Of a stretch of DNA of 64,000 nucleotides, positions 31,390 to 41,406 are shown in pieces. A model generated the notes under the pieces. It had not been told where the DNA came from, made no database searches, and worked only from the letters and a program-made list of their open reading frames with translations. The translations under genes were made by a program, and so were the position numbers. The DNA comes from Neobacillus sp. CF12 (GTDB lineage: Bacteria; Bacillota; Bacilli; Bacillales; Cytobacillaceae), in assembly GCF_030348765.1 (NCBI RefSeq), contig NZ_JAUCEU010000007.1:124001-188000 (forward strand), read 5' to 3'. Within the stretch, counting starts at the first letter, position 1. Each line of letters opens with the position of its first letter.

Positions 31390-33171
31390 TTGAAAATGAA
31401 GAATTTTTTCTATTCCCTATCTATCCGCAAAAAGATTTTAGCGGCCATGCTAATCATCTCCATATTCCCCCTGACAATACTAACCATATTCACTGCAAAG
31501 TCGGTCTATTCGGATACGTATCGGGAGCTTATTGATAACCGAAAAATGAGCATTAACTGGGTTGCAGACCGACTAGCATTAAGTGTAAGTAAGTATATGG
31601 ATCAATTTTATGAGTTTGAGGTCAATAAATCATTAAAAAATGATATCCTATCTTGGGCAGATGAAGAGAGAAAATTAGAATACCTGGCGCAAGAGAGAAT
31701 AAGGACTGCGTTTCATACAGCTATTAGTATGGATGCAACGATTAATTCCATAGAGCTACACAACCTTTTCACAGGAAAATCATTTGTTGCTTTACGGTCA
31801 GGTACATTTGTAAACGAAACACAATCGGAAACGTCCATCTTGGATGAAAGGAATCTAAACTTGCAAACGAACCTTTTCTTCATGCGAGTGGAAAAGGAAA
31901 TCCTAGTCATCCACCGGATTAATCAGTTTGAAACCAAAGTCCCTAAGGCTTTAATGGTTATTCACTTAAAACCAGAAGCACTAGGTGATATCCTAGAAAG
32001 CATCAAAACTACTGAGGATGAATCGGTTGTGTTATTAAATGATGAAGATGAAATCATACAAATGAATACGGGAGAGGGTGAGTTTCCATCGAAAGAAGTA
32101 ATCACTTCTCGATTAAATGAAATGAAAAATGCCGATAATGAACAGTTTATAAAATCGGATGATTATTTTTATTTTTACCGATCAGTCAATGATGGTAAAT
32201 TACAAGTTGTGAAAATTGTTCCGAATCATGTTTTGGTTAACTCACTCGAAAAAACTCTTTTAATAGGGTTCCTCATTACGCTTCTTAATATTATTGCTGC
32301 TATTTTATTCTCCATCTTGTTTTCAAACATCATAAGCAAACCTATTATCCGTCTTTCGAAAAAAATGCAAACCCTCACTTTGGATTCTAGTAATAAACCA
32401 AATACAGTAAAACGTGATGATGAAATCGGTATATTGCATACGAGCTTTAATGAAATGATTAAAAGGAATCAAAAGCTTATCTTGCAGGAATACCAAAGTA
32501 AAATTGATGCAAGAGACGCGCAGCTGCGGGCACTGCAAGCCCAAATTAATCCTCATTTTATGTATAACACCTTACAAGTCATTGGAGGTATGGCACTAGA
32601 GAAAAGTGTTCAAGAGATCTATAACATTACCCTTGCTTTGAGCGATATTATGCGGTACTCCTTAAACTTTTCTAAAGAAATGGTTCCCCTACGTGAGGAA
32701 ATTGTGTATCTTAACAGCTACCTTTTTATACAAAATCAGCGATTTGGAAATCGTATTCATGTTAAACAGAATATTTCTGATCCTCTAATGGATATGTTCG
32801 TGCCTAAATTGGTTGTTCAGCCCATTATTGAAAATTGTCTGATTCATGGATTTCAAGATAAATCTGGAGAATGGAATATTTCGATTTCAGCAAATGTGGT
32901 GAACGAGAAAGATGTAGTGCTTGTCATTAGAGATAATGGTCAAGGAATTTCAAGTGAGCGCTTACGTACAATCCAAGAAGAATTGAAACAAGGTACACCA
33001 AAGGCAATTACTTCTGCACAACATATTGGGTTAAATAATGTGAACTCACGTATTAAACTGTCTTTCGGAGAAACATATGGATTAACCGTGGGTAGTACGG
33101 AAGGAGAAGGAGCGGTTGTAACAATCTTTATGAAAGTTCTAATGAAGGAAGGTGGCAGGGATGAGATATAA
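31390..33171 (+). CDS. YesM-type sensor histidine kinase
   Basis: A 593-aa membrane kinase: helix at 16-38, extracellular sensor to about 290, second helix and HAMP (residues 290-365, SNIISKPIIRLSKKMQ), then a His_kinase domain with QINPHFMYNTLQVIG (phospho-His near 389) and a HATPase region (VVQPIIENCLIHGFQDKSGE, IRDNGQGIS). TTG 31390 fits GGGGG best. It phosphorylates the overlapping response regulator to control sugar uptake. Confidence 0.93.
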   Translation: MKMKNFFYSLSIRKKILAAMLIISIFPLTILTIFTAKSVYSDTYRELIDNRKMSINWVADRLALSVSKYMDQFYEFEVNKSLKNDILSWADEERKLEYLAQERIRTAFHTAISMDATINSIELHNLFTGKSFVALRSGTFVNETQSETSILDERNLNLQTNLFFMRVEKEILVIHRINQFETKVPKALMVIHLKPEALGDILESIKTTEDESVVLLNDEDEIIQMNTGEGEFPSKEVITSRLNEMKNADNEQFIKSDDYFYFYRSVNDGKLQVVKIVPNHVLVNSLEKTLLIGFLITLLNIIAAILFSILFSNIISKPIIRLSKKMQTLTLDSSNKPNTVKRDDEIGILHTSFNEMIKRNQKLILQEYQSKIDARDAQLRALQAQINPHFMYNTLQVIGGMALEKSVQEIYNITLALSDIMRYSLNFSKEMVPLREEIVYLNSYLFIQNQRFGNRIHVKQNISDPLMDMFVPKLVVQPIIENCLIHGFQDKSGEWNISISANVVNEKDVVLVIRDNGQGISSERLRTIQEELKQGTPKAITSAQHIGLNNVNSRIKLSFGETYGLTVGSTEGEGAVVTIFMKVLMKEGGRDEI

Positions 33172-34258
33172 AGTGATCATTATTGATGATGAAGAATGGA
33201 CGAGAAAAGTCATTAAACATCTCGGAAAGTGGAGCGAGCTTGGAATAGAAGTTGTAGCGGAAGCCTCAGATGGTAACTATGCTTACGAGCTAATTTCTCG
33301 CCTCCAGCCAGACATTATCATAACCGATATTAAGATGCCTCATCTCAATGGGATTGATTTATTAAGAAAGTTACGAGAAGAAGGGAATACCGCAAAAGTG
33401 TTGATTGTAAGCGGATTCGATGATTTTGAGTATACCAAGAGTGCCGTTAAGTTAAAGGCAAATGATTATCTCCTAAAGCCCATAAAGCCTGATGAGTTAA
33501 ATGAGCAATTAGAGCGTTGTACCAAGGAATTGAAGGAAGAATCTAGGACACTCAAAGAACAAACGTTGGATTTAAATGGTTTTATGAATGTCCATTGGAT
33601 CAAGGAATATACCGTATTCCAAACTTCCCTTTACGAATGTCTACGGTCCAATAATCAGGAATTACTGGAGCAAAAATTCAGAGGGTTCATTGATTATATT
33701 GTTAAGAATGAGGGGAATAGAGTTGAAAAGAGTTTAATCGTTTGTATTTATTTTGATCTCCATAATTGGTTGCAACGTTTTATTGCGGATAGGGGGTACA
33801 GTATTCAAGATGTGTGTGAAGGAAAAGATACCTCCTTTGTGTTTCATCAAGATAGCACGTTAAAGGATGTCCTACGATTTACCCAGAATCTCTACTCTGA
33901 GGCATTATCCAATGTTACTCGTTTCATAAAGTCGAGAAAAAGTATTGATGTGAAACAAATTGAATTTTATTTAGAAAGTAATTATCAATGGGGAGTGACA
34001 TTAGAACAAACGGCCAATCAATTTTATATCAGTAAAGAATATTTAAGTAAAGTATTTAAAGAGAAGACTGGAACAAGTTTTTCAGATTATGTGACAGCGT
34101 TACGAATGAACAAAGCTAAAGAGCTGGTGATGGAATCAAAGGCCCCATTAAAGGAAATCGCTGAACTTGTTGGGTATGCAGATTTAGCTTATTTTTATCG
34201 CGTATTTAAAAAGTATTTTGGTATGACCCCTGGAAAGATGCATGAGAGCTTAAAATAA
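33161..34258 (+). CDS. YesN-type response regulator with AraC output
   Basis: About 365 aa: receiver domain (VIIIDDEEWTRK, DIIITDIKMPHLNG with phospho-Asp near 55, LLKPIKPDEL), a variable linker, and a C-terminal AraC domain (VTLEQTANQFYISKEYLSKV, IAELVGYADLAYFYRVFKKY). It overlaps the kinase gene by 11 bases; ATG 33161 follows GGAAGGTGG. The predicted target is the ABC operon starting 100 bases downstream, which has a palindrome in its leader. Confidence 0.93.
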   Translation: MRYKVIIIDDEEWTRKVIKHLGKWSELGIEVVAEASDGNYAYELISRLQPDIIITDIKMPHLNGIDLLRKLREEGNTAKVLIVSGFDDFEYTKSAVKLKANDYLLKPIKPDELNEQLERCTKELKEESRTLKEQTLDLNGFMNVHWIKEYTVFQTSLYECLRSNNQELLEQKFRGFIDYIVKNEGNRVEKSLIVCIYFDLHNWLQRFIADRGYSIQDVCEGKDTSFVFHQDSTLKDVLRFTQNLYSEALSNVTRFIKSRKSIDVKQIEFYLESNYQWGVTLEQTANQFYISKEYLSKVFKEKTGTSFSDYVTALRMNKAKELVMESKAPLKEIAELVGYADLAYFYRVFKKYFGMTPGKMHESLK

Positions 34259-34321
34259 TCCAATGAATCATCTTATAAAAGTAGAATGATAACTCTTTTA
34301 AGATTTTGTATAGTTAAGTCA

Positions 34322-34339
34322 AATAAAGTGCGCTTTATT
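34322..34339 (+). promoter_or_regulatory. Palindrome upstream of the ABC operon
   Basis: AATAAAG-TGCG-CTTTATT, a perfect 7-bp inverted repeat 23 bases before the binding-protein start codon. A candidate regulator site or small hairpin. Confidence 0.4.
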
Positions 34340-34361
34340 AATCTGAAAGGGGTTCCTGTCT

Positions 34362-35606
34362 ATGAAAAAATTGATATCTTCCATTCTAGTTATCGTAATG
34401 GTCATGGTCGGTTGTAGTAACAAAGAATCCTCCAGTTCGTTTGATCCAGAAGAAATCGAATTGAATATAATGATGAGTTTCCCGCAGTATATGGATCAGT
34501 GGGAAACGTATATTGATCAGTTTGAAAAAAAGATGCTGGACGAAGAAAACCTAAATGTTAAGGTAAATTTAGAAATGCCGAGTTCTGACCAGTATGAGAG
34601 TGTATTACAAGCGCGATTAAGTGGAAATGATGCACCAGATCTTTTTACCCTGCACAGCAATAATATTTCAACTTATAATAAAGCGGGACATCTAACGGAT
34701 CTTACAAATGAACCATTTACCGAAAAGTTATTTGAAAATGTAAAAAAGACCATTACGCATGATGGAAAAATCTTTGTGGTACCTATTGAAAGCCAGGCAT
34801 GGGGAGTTCTTTATAATAAGAAAATATTCAACGAGTTAAATTTAACAGCGCCAGAAACGCTTAATGAGCTGGAGAAAATTACGGAGACATTAAAAGAGAA
34901 CGGTTATACTCCATTTTTATTAGCTTACCAAGAGCAATGGGTGCCGCAATTAATGACAGCGCTTACTCTTGGAGGGAAGGTTTCAGGGGAAGTACCAGAT
35001 TGGGTGGAAAGAATGTATGCAGGTGAAGGTTCCTATGAAGAGATGAGGGATATTTTTGGTCCGATAGATTTGATTATGAAGAATGGTACGGACCGTGCCA
35101 TGGAATTAGGATCTGAACTAGGCGCAGCTGATTTCGCGAATGGGAAAGCAGCGATGTTTGTGCAAGGAACGTGGGCTTCTGGAACGATCATGCAAACAAA
35201 CCCGGATATGGAGCTTGGTGTGTTCCCATTACCAATTAACAATAATAAAGCCAATACGCTCGTGAACCTGTCTACCTCTACAACTTTGGCTGTTCATCCC
35301 GATAGTAAGGTGAAGGATGTTGCACTAAAGTTTGCGAATTATGTACTTGATGATAAGGATTCTTCTACTCTATTCGAATCAACGCGCTTCAATCCAATTG
35401 CCGCCATTCACGATTACGAAACAGATCCATGGGTAACGGATGCTTATCAATATGTGGAAGAGGGACGTTCTTACCAGGATTTAGTTCTTCCTCAAGCTGT
35501 CACAGAAGAACAGGGTAAACTATTACAGGAATACTATATAGGAAGTATTACGAAAGATGAATTTATTAAGAGGATGGATGAAGTTTTTGCTGAATCTGTA
35601 AAATAA
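34362..35606 (+). CDS. ABC sugar-binding lipoprotein
   Basis: A 414-aa solute-binding protein (cluster B, family 1). The lipobox is VMVGC at residue 18. The body shows LQARLSGNDAPDLFTLHSNN, VPIESQAWGVLYNKKIF and AAMFVQGTWASGTI, typical of CUT1 oligosaccharide transporters. Ribosome site AAAGGGG. The ATPase is not encoded nearby; a shared MsmX-type ATPase is the usual partner. Confidence 0.93.
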   Translation: MKKLISSILVIVMVMVGCSNKESSSSFDPEEIELNIMMSFPQYMDQWETYIDQFEKKMLDEENLNVKVNLEMPSSDQYESVLQARLSGNDAPDLFTLHSNNISTYNKAGHLTDLTNEPFTEKLFENVKKTITHDGKIFVVPIESQAWGVLYNKKIFNELNLTAPETLNELEKITETLKENGYTPFLLAYQEQWVPQLMTALTLGGKVSGEVPDWVERMYAGEGSYEEMRDIFGPIDLIMKNGTDRAMELGSELGAADFANGKAAMFVQGTWASGTIMQTNPDMELGVFPLPINNNKANTLVNLSTSTTLAVHPDSKVKDVALKFANYVLDDKDSSTLFESTRFNPIAAIHDYETDPWVTDAYQYVEEGRSYQDLVLPQAVTEEQGKLLQEYYIGSITKDEFIKRMDEVFAESVK

Positions 35607-35644
35607 ATCAAACACTATTAACGGATGGATGGTTGGTAATCAAA

Positions 35645-35672
35645 AGAGGCGGGCCAAATGTTCGCCTTTTTT
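35645..35672 (+). terminator. Weak hairpin between binding protein and permeases
   Basis: AGGCG / CGCCT with TTTTTT; probably attenuates expression so that the binding protein exceeds the permeases. Confidence 0.5.
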
Positions 35673-35699
35673 ATTATCCAATAGAAAGAAGGAATAATC

Positions 35700-36578
35700 A
35701 TGTTTAGTAAACAAAAGGAAAATAGAATCTTATTAGTATATGTTTTACCAGCACTTATCGTCTATCTCCTTTTTAAACTGTATCCTGCTATTTTAGGATT
35801 TTACTATTCCTTAACGGATTGGAATGGGATCGATCAATCCTATGAGATGATTGGATGGGCTAACTTTAAAGAAATATTTGAAGACGTTTATTTTTGGGAA
35901 TCGATCCAATTTACCTTTAAATATGTAGTGGTCATATTAGTCGTATCGAATGTCTTAGCCTTACTTTTGGCTGTTTTAATAGAATCCAGATTGAAAGCGA
36001 GAGGTTTATTTCGAACGCTGTTTTATATGCCCAATATGATTAGCATGATTATTGGTGGTTATATGTGGGTGTTTATTTTTACTAGGGTGATCTATTATCT
36101 TGCGGATAATTGGGGTTTAGCCTTTCTTGATCAATCTTGGATTGGTGATCCACGTTATTCATTCGTGGCGATTATCATCGTATCGAGCTGGGGAACAGTG
36201 GGTTATTTAATGTTAATCTACATGGCTGCCCTCCAAGGTGTACCTCTTCAGTTGAAGGAAGCGGCAGTTTTAGATGGAGCGAATAGCTGGAATGTGTTTC
36301 GAAATGTCACCTTTCCGATGATCCAACATGCATTTACCATCTGTATTTTTTGGTCCTTGAGTTCTGCCTTCCAGGTATTTGATGTAATTTATGCCTTAAC
36401 AGGGGGAGGTCCTGGAAGAGCGACCCAATCGGTGGCGTTGAATATTTATGAAGAGGCGTTTAAAGGAAATATAAGGTATGGATATGCTACAGCAAAATCA
36501 ACTATATTATTTGTCATCGTGTTCCTGCTCACATTGGCTCAACTTAAAATGATGAAAAGAAAGGAGCAGGAGCTATGA
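35700..36578 (+). CDS. ABC sugar permease, MalF/UgpA-like
   Basis: A 292-aa CUT1 permease with six helices. The EAA loop reads LKEAAVLDGANSWNVFRNVT and FDVIYALTGGGPGRATQSVA is the family landmark. It overlaps the next permease by four bases (ATGA). Confidence 0.94.
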   Translation: MFSKQKENRILLVYVLPALIVYLLFKLYPAILGFYYSLTDWNGIDQSYEMIGWANFKEIFEDVYFWESIQFTFKYVVVILVVSNVLALLLAVLIESRLKARGLFRTLFYMPNMISMIIGGYMWVFIFTRVIYYLADNWGLAFLDQSWIGDPRYSFVAIIIVSSWGTVGYLMLIYMAALQGVPLQLKEAAVLDGANSWNVFRNVTFPMIQHAFTICIFWSLSSAFQVFDVIYALTGGGPGRATQSVALNIYEEAFKGNIRYGYATAKSTILFVIVFLLTLAQLKMMKRKEQEL

Positions 36579-37405
36579 GAATAAAGCAAAAAGCAGGAAA
36601 TATACTCGTTTATTCCATCTTAATCCTTCTCTTGATTTATTGGCTTTTCCCGCTTTTCATCGCGATACTGAACTCCTTTAAAACAAATGGGGAACTTTTA
36701 ACCAATGTATTATCTTTACCTAAAGAATTACAGTTTGAAAACTATACTCGCACCTTTGAAAAAATGAACTATGCACGTAGTTTAATGAACACAGTCATTG
36801 TGGCGAGCATTGGTGTTTCTCTTATGATTTTTTTTTCTGCAATGGCAGGCTGGAGATTAGCTCGGACAAAAACAAAACTGTCTACGTTTATTTTTGGCCT
36901 TTTCGTTTTCTCGATGTTGGTTCCATTCAGTTCGATTATGATTCCATTGTATAAAATCATGTTACTGTTTAATATGAATAATTCCTTAATGGGGTTAGGC
37001 CTTGTATACACAGGACTAGGTGTAAGTATGGCTATTTTTCTTTATCATGGATTTGTAAAAAGTATTCCTAAGGAGATAGAGGAATCTGCTCTAATGGATG
37101 GCTGTCGTCCATTTCAAATCTTTATCTATATTATTTTTCCATTATTGAAGCCGGTGACGGTGACCGTTTGTATAACCAATGTCCTCTGGATTTGGAATGA
37201 TTTTTTACTGCCATTAATTGCAATATCAGACAACGAAAAATATACACTCCTTTTATCCACAAACACATTATTTGGTCAGTATAGCAGTGATTGGGGGGCT
37301 ATATTAAGTGCATTAATTCTAGCTGCGATCCCTGTGATTGTTTTTTATGTCATTTTTCAGAAGAGTATCCTTAAAGGCATTGCAGAAGGTGCGACGAAGG
37401 GGTGA
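36575..37405 (+). CDS. ABC sugar permease, MalG/UgpE-like
   Basis: A 276-aa CUT1 permease. The EAA loop reads IPKEIEESALMDGCRPFQIF, with six helices and NTLFGQYSSDWGAILSALIL near the end. It forms a heterodimer with the preceding permease. The last codons overlap the start region of the GH5 gene. Confidence 0.94.
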   Translation: MRIKQKAGNILVYSILILLLIYWLFPLFIAILNSFKTNGELLTNVLSLPKELQFENYTRTFEKMNYARSLMNTVIVASIGVSLMIFFSAMAGWRLARTKTKLSTFIFGLFVFSMLVPFSSIMIPLYKIMLLFNMNNSLMGLGLVYTGLGVSMAIFLYHGFVKSIPKEIEESALMDGCRPFQIFIYIIFPLLKPVTVTVCITNVLWIWNDFLLPLIAISDNEKYTLLLSTNTLFGQYSSDWGAILSALILAAIPVIVFYVIFQKSILKGIAEGATKG

Positions 37406-37410
37406 AGAAG

Positions 37411-38985
37411 ATGAACTTTATCAAAAGGGTCAACAGCTCATTATATCGTGGGGATGAACCAATTGTCCTTCGAGGCTTCGGATTAGGGGGATGGCTTTTA
37501 CCTGAAGGATATATGTGGAAGTTATATACCAAATGTGATCGTCCTCGTCGGATGGAAAAACTAATCATCGAGCTCTGTGGTTCGAAGTATGCAGAACATT
37601 TTTGGAAAACCTATTATTCTACCTATATAACAGAATGGGATATCGAGCTGATAGCAAAAAAAGGCTATAATTCAGTACGTTTGCCGTTAAATGCTCGTCA
37701 CCTTTACGATAGGCAAAATGAACAATATAGGTGGAAAGAAGATGGATTCAAATATATTGATCAACTGATTAATTGGTGTAAAAAATATGGTATCTATATC
37801 ATTCTGGATATGCATGGAGCACCTGGCGGACAAACGGGGACCAACATTGATGATAGCTTAGTAGATCTGCCTGAATTATTTATGAACAGTCACTATCAAC
37901 TTGATTTAATTGCCCTTTGGACCGAAATTGCACGACGATACAAGAATGAAAGTATAATCGCTGGATACGATTTATTAAATGAACCTTTACCCAACTGGTT
38001 TGCAGAATACAATCATCAGGTTCTCCCATTATACAAAGAATTAATTCAAGCTATACGAACGGTTGATCAACAACATCTTATTATCCTAGAAGGCGTTCAC
38101 TGGGCAACCGATTTCTCTATATTTGATGGGGTACGAATAGAAGACTTAGATTCTAATATCATGCTCCAATTTCATAAATATTGGAGTCCCCCAGATCAAG
38201 AAAGCTTATCTAATTTTCTAGCCTATCGGAATCAACTGAATGTTCCCTTGTTCATGGGAGAGGGTGGGGAAAATAATCTTCTTTGGTATTCGGCGATATT
38301 CCCGCTTTACGATAAGTTGAACATTTCATGGTCTTTTTGGACCTATAAAAAAATGGACACTGTCAACTCGCCTGTTTCTTTTTCGACTGCTAAGGGATGG
38401 AGTAAAATAATCGCATTCATAGATGGAGAAATCGCCATTCCACAAAATGAAGCAATCGATATATTTAATGATTTTCTATTGAGTATTCAAAATCCAATCA
38501 TTAATGATTTGGTTTTCAATAGTCTTATATGTCGAGTACCGATAAGAATTCATGGCGAATTCTACTCCCAATACTCTACTATAAGACCTCGAGCAAAACA
38601 TGTTGAATTACGTTCTCAGGATCCAGTAACTATTTTGTTTGAAAATGGGAAAAGTGGAGTTCCTGATTACAAAAGACACGGCGGGGAGCCGGAGCCTAAG
38701 GAAGAAAATATCATTGTCGATCTTTCAGCAGGGGAAGGTTTACAATATGAATTTGTTATAGATCAATCGTATCCGACTATACAATTCTCCATTTTTGCAC
38801 GAGGAAATGGAGAACTCCAACTAGACTGTGATCATTTTCGTTGTTTGTTAGATGTTAATGGTAATTGGTCAACGATAGATACACCATTGTTCAGTAATCC
38901 AGATATCAAAAAATATTCATTACACCTTCTATGTCAAAGTGGTCAACTTCAGTTAGATTATATAGATATAAAAATAGTGGAGTAG
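37411..38985 (+). CDS. GH5-family glycosidase (intracellular exo-glucanase-like)
   Basis: About 524 aa. N-terminal GH5 TIM barrel: LRGFGLGGWLLPEG, NSVRLPLNARH, IILDMHGAPGGQTG, acid/base Glu in DLLNEPLPNW and nucleophile Glu in FMGEGGENNL. A ~150-residue C-terminal beta domain follows. There is no signal peptide, so it acts in the cytoplasm on an imported oligosaccharide. Last gene of the YesMN-ABC-GH5 cluster. The substrate is probably a short beta-glucan or related beta-glycoside. Confidence 0.9.
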   Translation: MNFIKRVNSSLYRGDEPIVLRGFGLGGWLLPEGYMWKLYTKCDRPRRMEKLIIELCGSKYAEHFWKTYYSTYITEWDIELIAKKGYNSVRLPLNARHLYDRQNEQYRWKEDGFKYIDQLINWCKKYGIYIILDMHGAPGGQTGTNIDDSLVDLPELFMNSHYQLDLIALWTEIARRYKNESIIAGYDLLNEPLPNWFAEYNHQVLPLYKELIQAIRTVDQQHLIILEGVHWATDFSIFDGVRIEDLDSNIMLQFHKYWSPPDQESLSNFLAYRNQLNVPLFMGEGGENNLLWYSAIFPLYDKLNISWSFWTYKKMDTVNSPVSFSTAKGWSKIIAFIDGEIAIPQNEAIDIFNDFLLSIQNPIINDLVFNSLICRVPIRIHGEFYSQYSTIRPRAKHVELRSQDPVTILFENGKSGVPDYKRHGGEPEPKEENIIVDLSAGEGLQYEFVIDQSYPTIQFSIFARGNGELQLDCDHFRCLLDVNGNWSTIDTPLFSNPDIKKYSLHLLCQSGQLQLDYIDIKIVE

Positions 38986-39130
38986 GATTTACTTGGTGCT
39001 GTATTGTGAAAAAATTGAAAAAGCCGGATAAGGCATACGGGAGAGAAAAAGCAATTGAAGATTTTTACGAATTAAAATTATGATGATAAGAATAATATAT
39101 AAGATGAATTTGAGTAGGGATTTATCAATG

Positions 39131-39153
39131 AAACCCATCTAAAGATGGGTTTT
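39131..39153 (+). terminator. Terminator of the ABC-GH5 operon
   Basis: AAACCCATCT / AGATGGGTTT with T run. Between 38986 and 39130 a 25-codon frame (39006-39083) exists but lacks a ribosome site. Confidence 0.75.
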
Positions 39154-39196
39154 CTGCTAGTATGCTAATGATATATCATAATTCGGAGGGGAAATC

Positions 39197-39331
39197 ATGA
39201 GCAAAACAGAGGAATTGAATCAGGAATTGCAGGTCTTGACCAGTCGGCGTGATCGGATGCAGAAGAACCTTTATGAAGTGGAAAAACGTATTAATGAGAT
39301 TGTAACTGAATTGAAAAAACAAAGAATGTGA
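39197..39331 (+). CDS. Small coiled-coil protein, 44 aa
   Basis: ATG 39197 follows GGAGGGG. The product (MSKTEELNQELQVLTSRRDR and onward to 39331) is entirely charged helix with heptad spacing, no membrane segment. It is flanked by a terminator upstream, and its codon use and ribosome site suggest a real gene. Function unknown; it resembles short SlyX/Spo0E-like helices only in general form. Confidence 0.6.
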   Translation: MSKTEELNQELQVLTSRRDRMQKNLYEVEKRINEIVTELKKQRM

Positions 39332-39410
39332 GAACCCCGTTGTTTATAACTTATCTAGTGTAAAAATGTAAAGTAAGGATTGTTACTTGTTGAATTTATA
39401 AAAACAATAG

Positions 39411-39443
39411 AAAAAAGCAAGAGAGATGAACTCTTGCTTTTTT
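39411..39443. terminator. Bidirectional terminator
   Basis: AAAAAAGCAAGAG / CTCTTGCTTTTTT around a 7-base loop. Confidence 0.9.
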
Positions 39444-39449
39444 ATGATT

Positions 39450-40268
39450 TTAATGGCTTGTGTTGTGGCTCTCTGCCATCCCTAAGTCGTTTTTGTAGGC
39501 CGCCATCGCCAGTTCATACCTCACCTTTTTGACCGCTTCCACGAAATCCGCTTCCTTCACAAGACCAGATAATGAATACCGGTGACCCCTGAAATCCACG
39601 TTCAGTTCGGTGATTTGGTTAAATTTGAAACTCTCCAAGGGTACTCCGTTTTCATCCTTTAACAGGTATTGACCGTATTTCTCGTTGCAAGTTTGTGCAA
39701 CTTCCTCCATTACCTTGAAGGCATCGTCTGGATTTTGACTATAGTTGAGGACAAGGCTTTCGTTCACCCTGCGCATTCCCCGGTTCCCGTTCTGAAGTTC
39801 CGTGATGCTGCTATAAGAGACCGAATAGAGGTATCCGTCATACTGGCGGATCTTCAGGTGGCGCATGCTGATTTCCTCGATTTTCCCTTGACGGTTTCCA
39901 TTGATGATTACATAATCCCCGAGATGGATCTGGCGCTCAAACAAGTAGGTAAGCCCCATAATGTAATCTCGGATGATATGCTGGAAGATCAATGCCAAGG
40001 CACCTGCCACCACGACCGAACCAGTGAGAAATCTTGTTAGTTCGAAGAAATGGCTAGCAACATAAATTAAGAATAAAACCAATCCCAATACCTTTGTCAC
40101 CTGGTTCGCAAAATGCATCAATGTATCCTCAAAATTTTCATCCAAGAAGCTCGTCTTGTCAAAGAAAAGATTGATGGATTTGCGGATCATATAAACAGTG
40201 AGTATAATCAGCAGTGCCACGGTTAAAATTTTTACGGGAAACTTCTCGAACAGTTCTAAGAAAAACAC
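39450..40268 (-). CDS. MscS-family mechanosensitive channel
   Basis: A 272-aa small-conductance channel: N-terminal helices to about residue 115, with the pore helix in SVVVAGALALIFQHIIRDYI, followed by the beta domain signature IHLGDYVIINGNRQGKIEEI and the C-terminal alpha/beta domain. It releases solutes upon hypo-osmotic shock. Minus strand, monocistronic, and unlike the larger YbdG-type channel at 50802. Confidence 0.92.
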   Translation of the reverse strand: MFFLELFEKFPVKILTVALLIILTVYMIRKSINLFFDKTSFLDENFEDTLMHFANQVTKVLGLVLFLIYVASHFFELTRFLTGSVVVAGALALIFQHIIRDYIMGLTYLFERQIHLGDYVIINGNRQGKIEEISMRHLKIRQYDGYLYSVSYSSITELQNGNRGMRRVNESLVLNYSQNPDDAFKVMEEVAQTCNEKYGQYLLKDENGVPLESFKFNQITELNVDFRGHRYSLSGLVKEADFVEAVKKVRYELAMAAYKNDLGMAESHNTSH

Positions 40269-40355
40269 ACTATCACCCCTAATTTCACACTATACCAGAA
40301 TGCGGATAAGGAGAAAAACTTCCTTTCCCAACAACCTTTAACGATATCATTGTTC

Positions 40356-40658
40356 CTAAAAAAATAGAAGCCCTCTGGCATAGCCTAATGCAGAAGAAAA
40401 CATGGCAAAAATAATGATGTTTTTTCTATTAATCCCACTATCAGAACGCTGAGCAATGAAAGAGTTTATTAATACTCCACTTAGTGAACTTACAGCCATA
40501 AAAATACCAAAAGCCCCCGTGCTCATTCCAAATTCCTCGGTAGAATACAAAGATAAATATGGCATCGTAATGGAGATTCCTGTTCCGACGAGAAGCATAC
40601 AAATCATGAAAAGACTATAGCTTTTTATTGCGAACAACTTTTTTATACGAAGTATCAT
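40356..40658 (-). pseudogene. MFS transporter, N-terminal fragment
   Basis: About 100 aa remain of a ~400-aa sugar-efflux-type MFS protein: MICMLLVGTGISITMPYLSL, STEEFGMSTGAFGIFMAVSS and NRKNIIIFAMFSSALGYA. After GYA the frame changes to RGLLFF and stops. Two to three helices only, so non-functional. The break point carries no recognisable IS end. Confidence 0.75.
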
Positions 40659-40670
40659 TAATTTCACCAC

Positions 40671-41009
40671 CTGCTAATCCCTAATGGATACGTATCACTA
40701 TTATAAAAAAAATGAAAAGAATACGTTATCATATTCCTCTCAAATGCTTGCCTATTCCTTGCATACCCAATCATTTAATGGTTTAAAGAAGATGTAACAG
40801 TATAATTTGAGAACTTACATGTTAATCATATTGTTTTGTTCTTTTGTTATTTAAGACCCTTAACTTAAAAGAGGGTCAAAAAGAATTTCAAATAAGAATT
40901 GCTACTACTTGTCAAAAAATAATGGAAGAAGATAATAGAGATAAAAAAATTAATTTTTTACCAATAAAAAACAAAAGTTGGCCGTCTACTATATGAAAGG
41001 AGGCCAAAG
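40671..41009. other. Gene-free stretch
   Basis: I see no gene or clear promoter. AT-rich, ending in AAAGGAGGCC before the sigma remnant. Confidence 0.4.
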
Positions 41010-41279
41010 ATGACTCAAACTAGTTTGCATCAATTAAAGACCTCGGTGGATCCCCGGGATGAATTTAAGCAATTATATATTGACCATAAAAAGCATGTTT
41101 TCGCGATGGCGTTATCGATTTTAAGAGATTTTGAATTGGCTGAGGATAGCTGTCTCAAATTTTTTTTGGCAGTTTTTTGGGTTAATGTATCCATGTTATG
41201 CGAATTATCAGGCATTGCAAAAAAGTTACCGGCCAACTGTCGAAAATCCCCAATAAGACGTTTAGATTCATTTCAATAA
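41010..41279 (+). pseudogene. ECF sigma factor remnant
   Basis: Good ribosome site and a region-2 start (DEFKQLYIDHKKHVFAMALS, then ILRDFELAED) that then degenerates: the usual LQDVFL turn becomes SCLKFFLAVFWVN and the helix after it loses sense. Region 4 is absent. A separate short frame (WDKIAEDWKKGKLLVM) ends near 41330. It is likely a broken sigma gene. Confidence 0.55.
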
Positions 41280-41406
41280 TGGGACAAGATTGCAGAGGAT
41301 TGGAAAAAAGGCAAGCTATTAGTGATGTAAGTTAATGCTTTTTATGTAATAATTATTTTGTGAAATGTAAATTTACAATTCATACGTAGTGAAAGTGGGG
41401 ATCATA

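Noticed and set aside
39006..39083. 25-codon frame after the GH5 gene
   Set aside because: GTG start without a ribosome site; lies in the operon's 3' untranslated region before the terminator.
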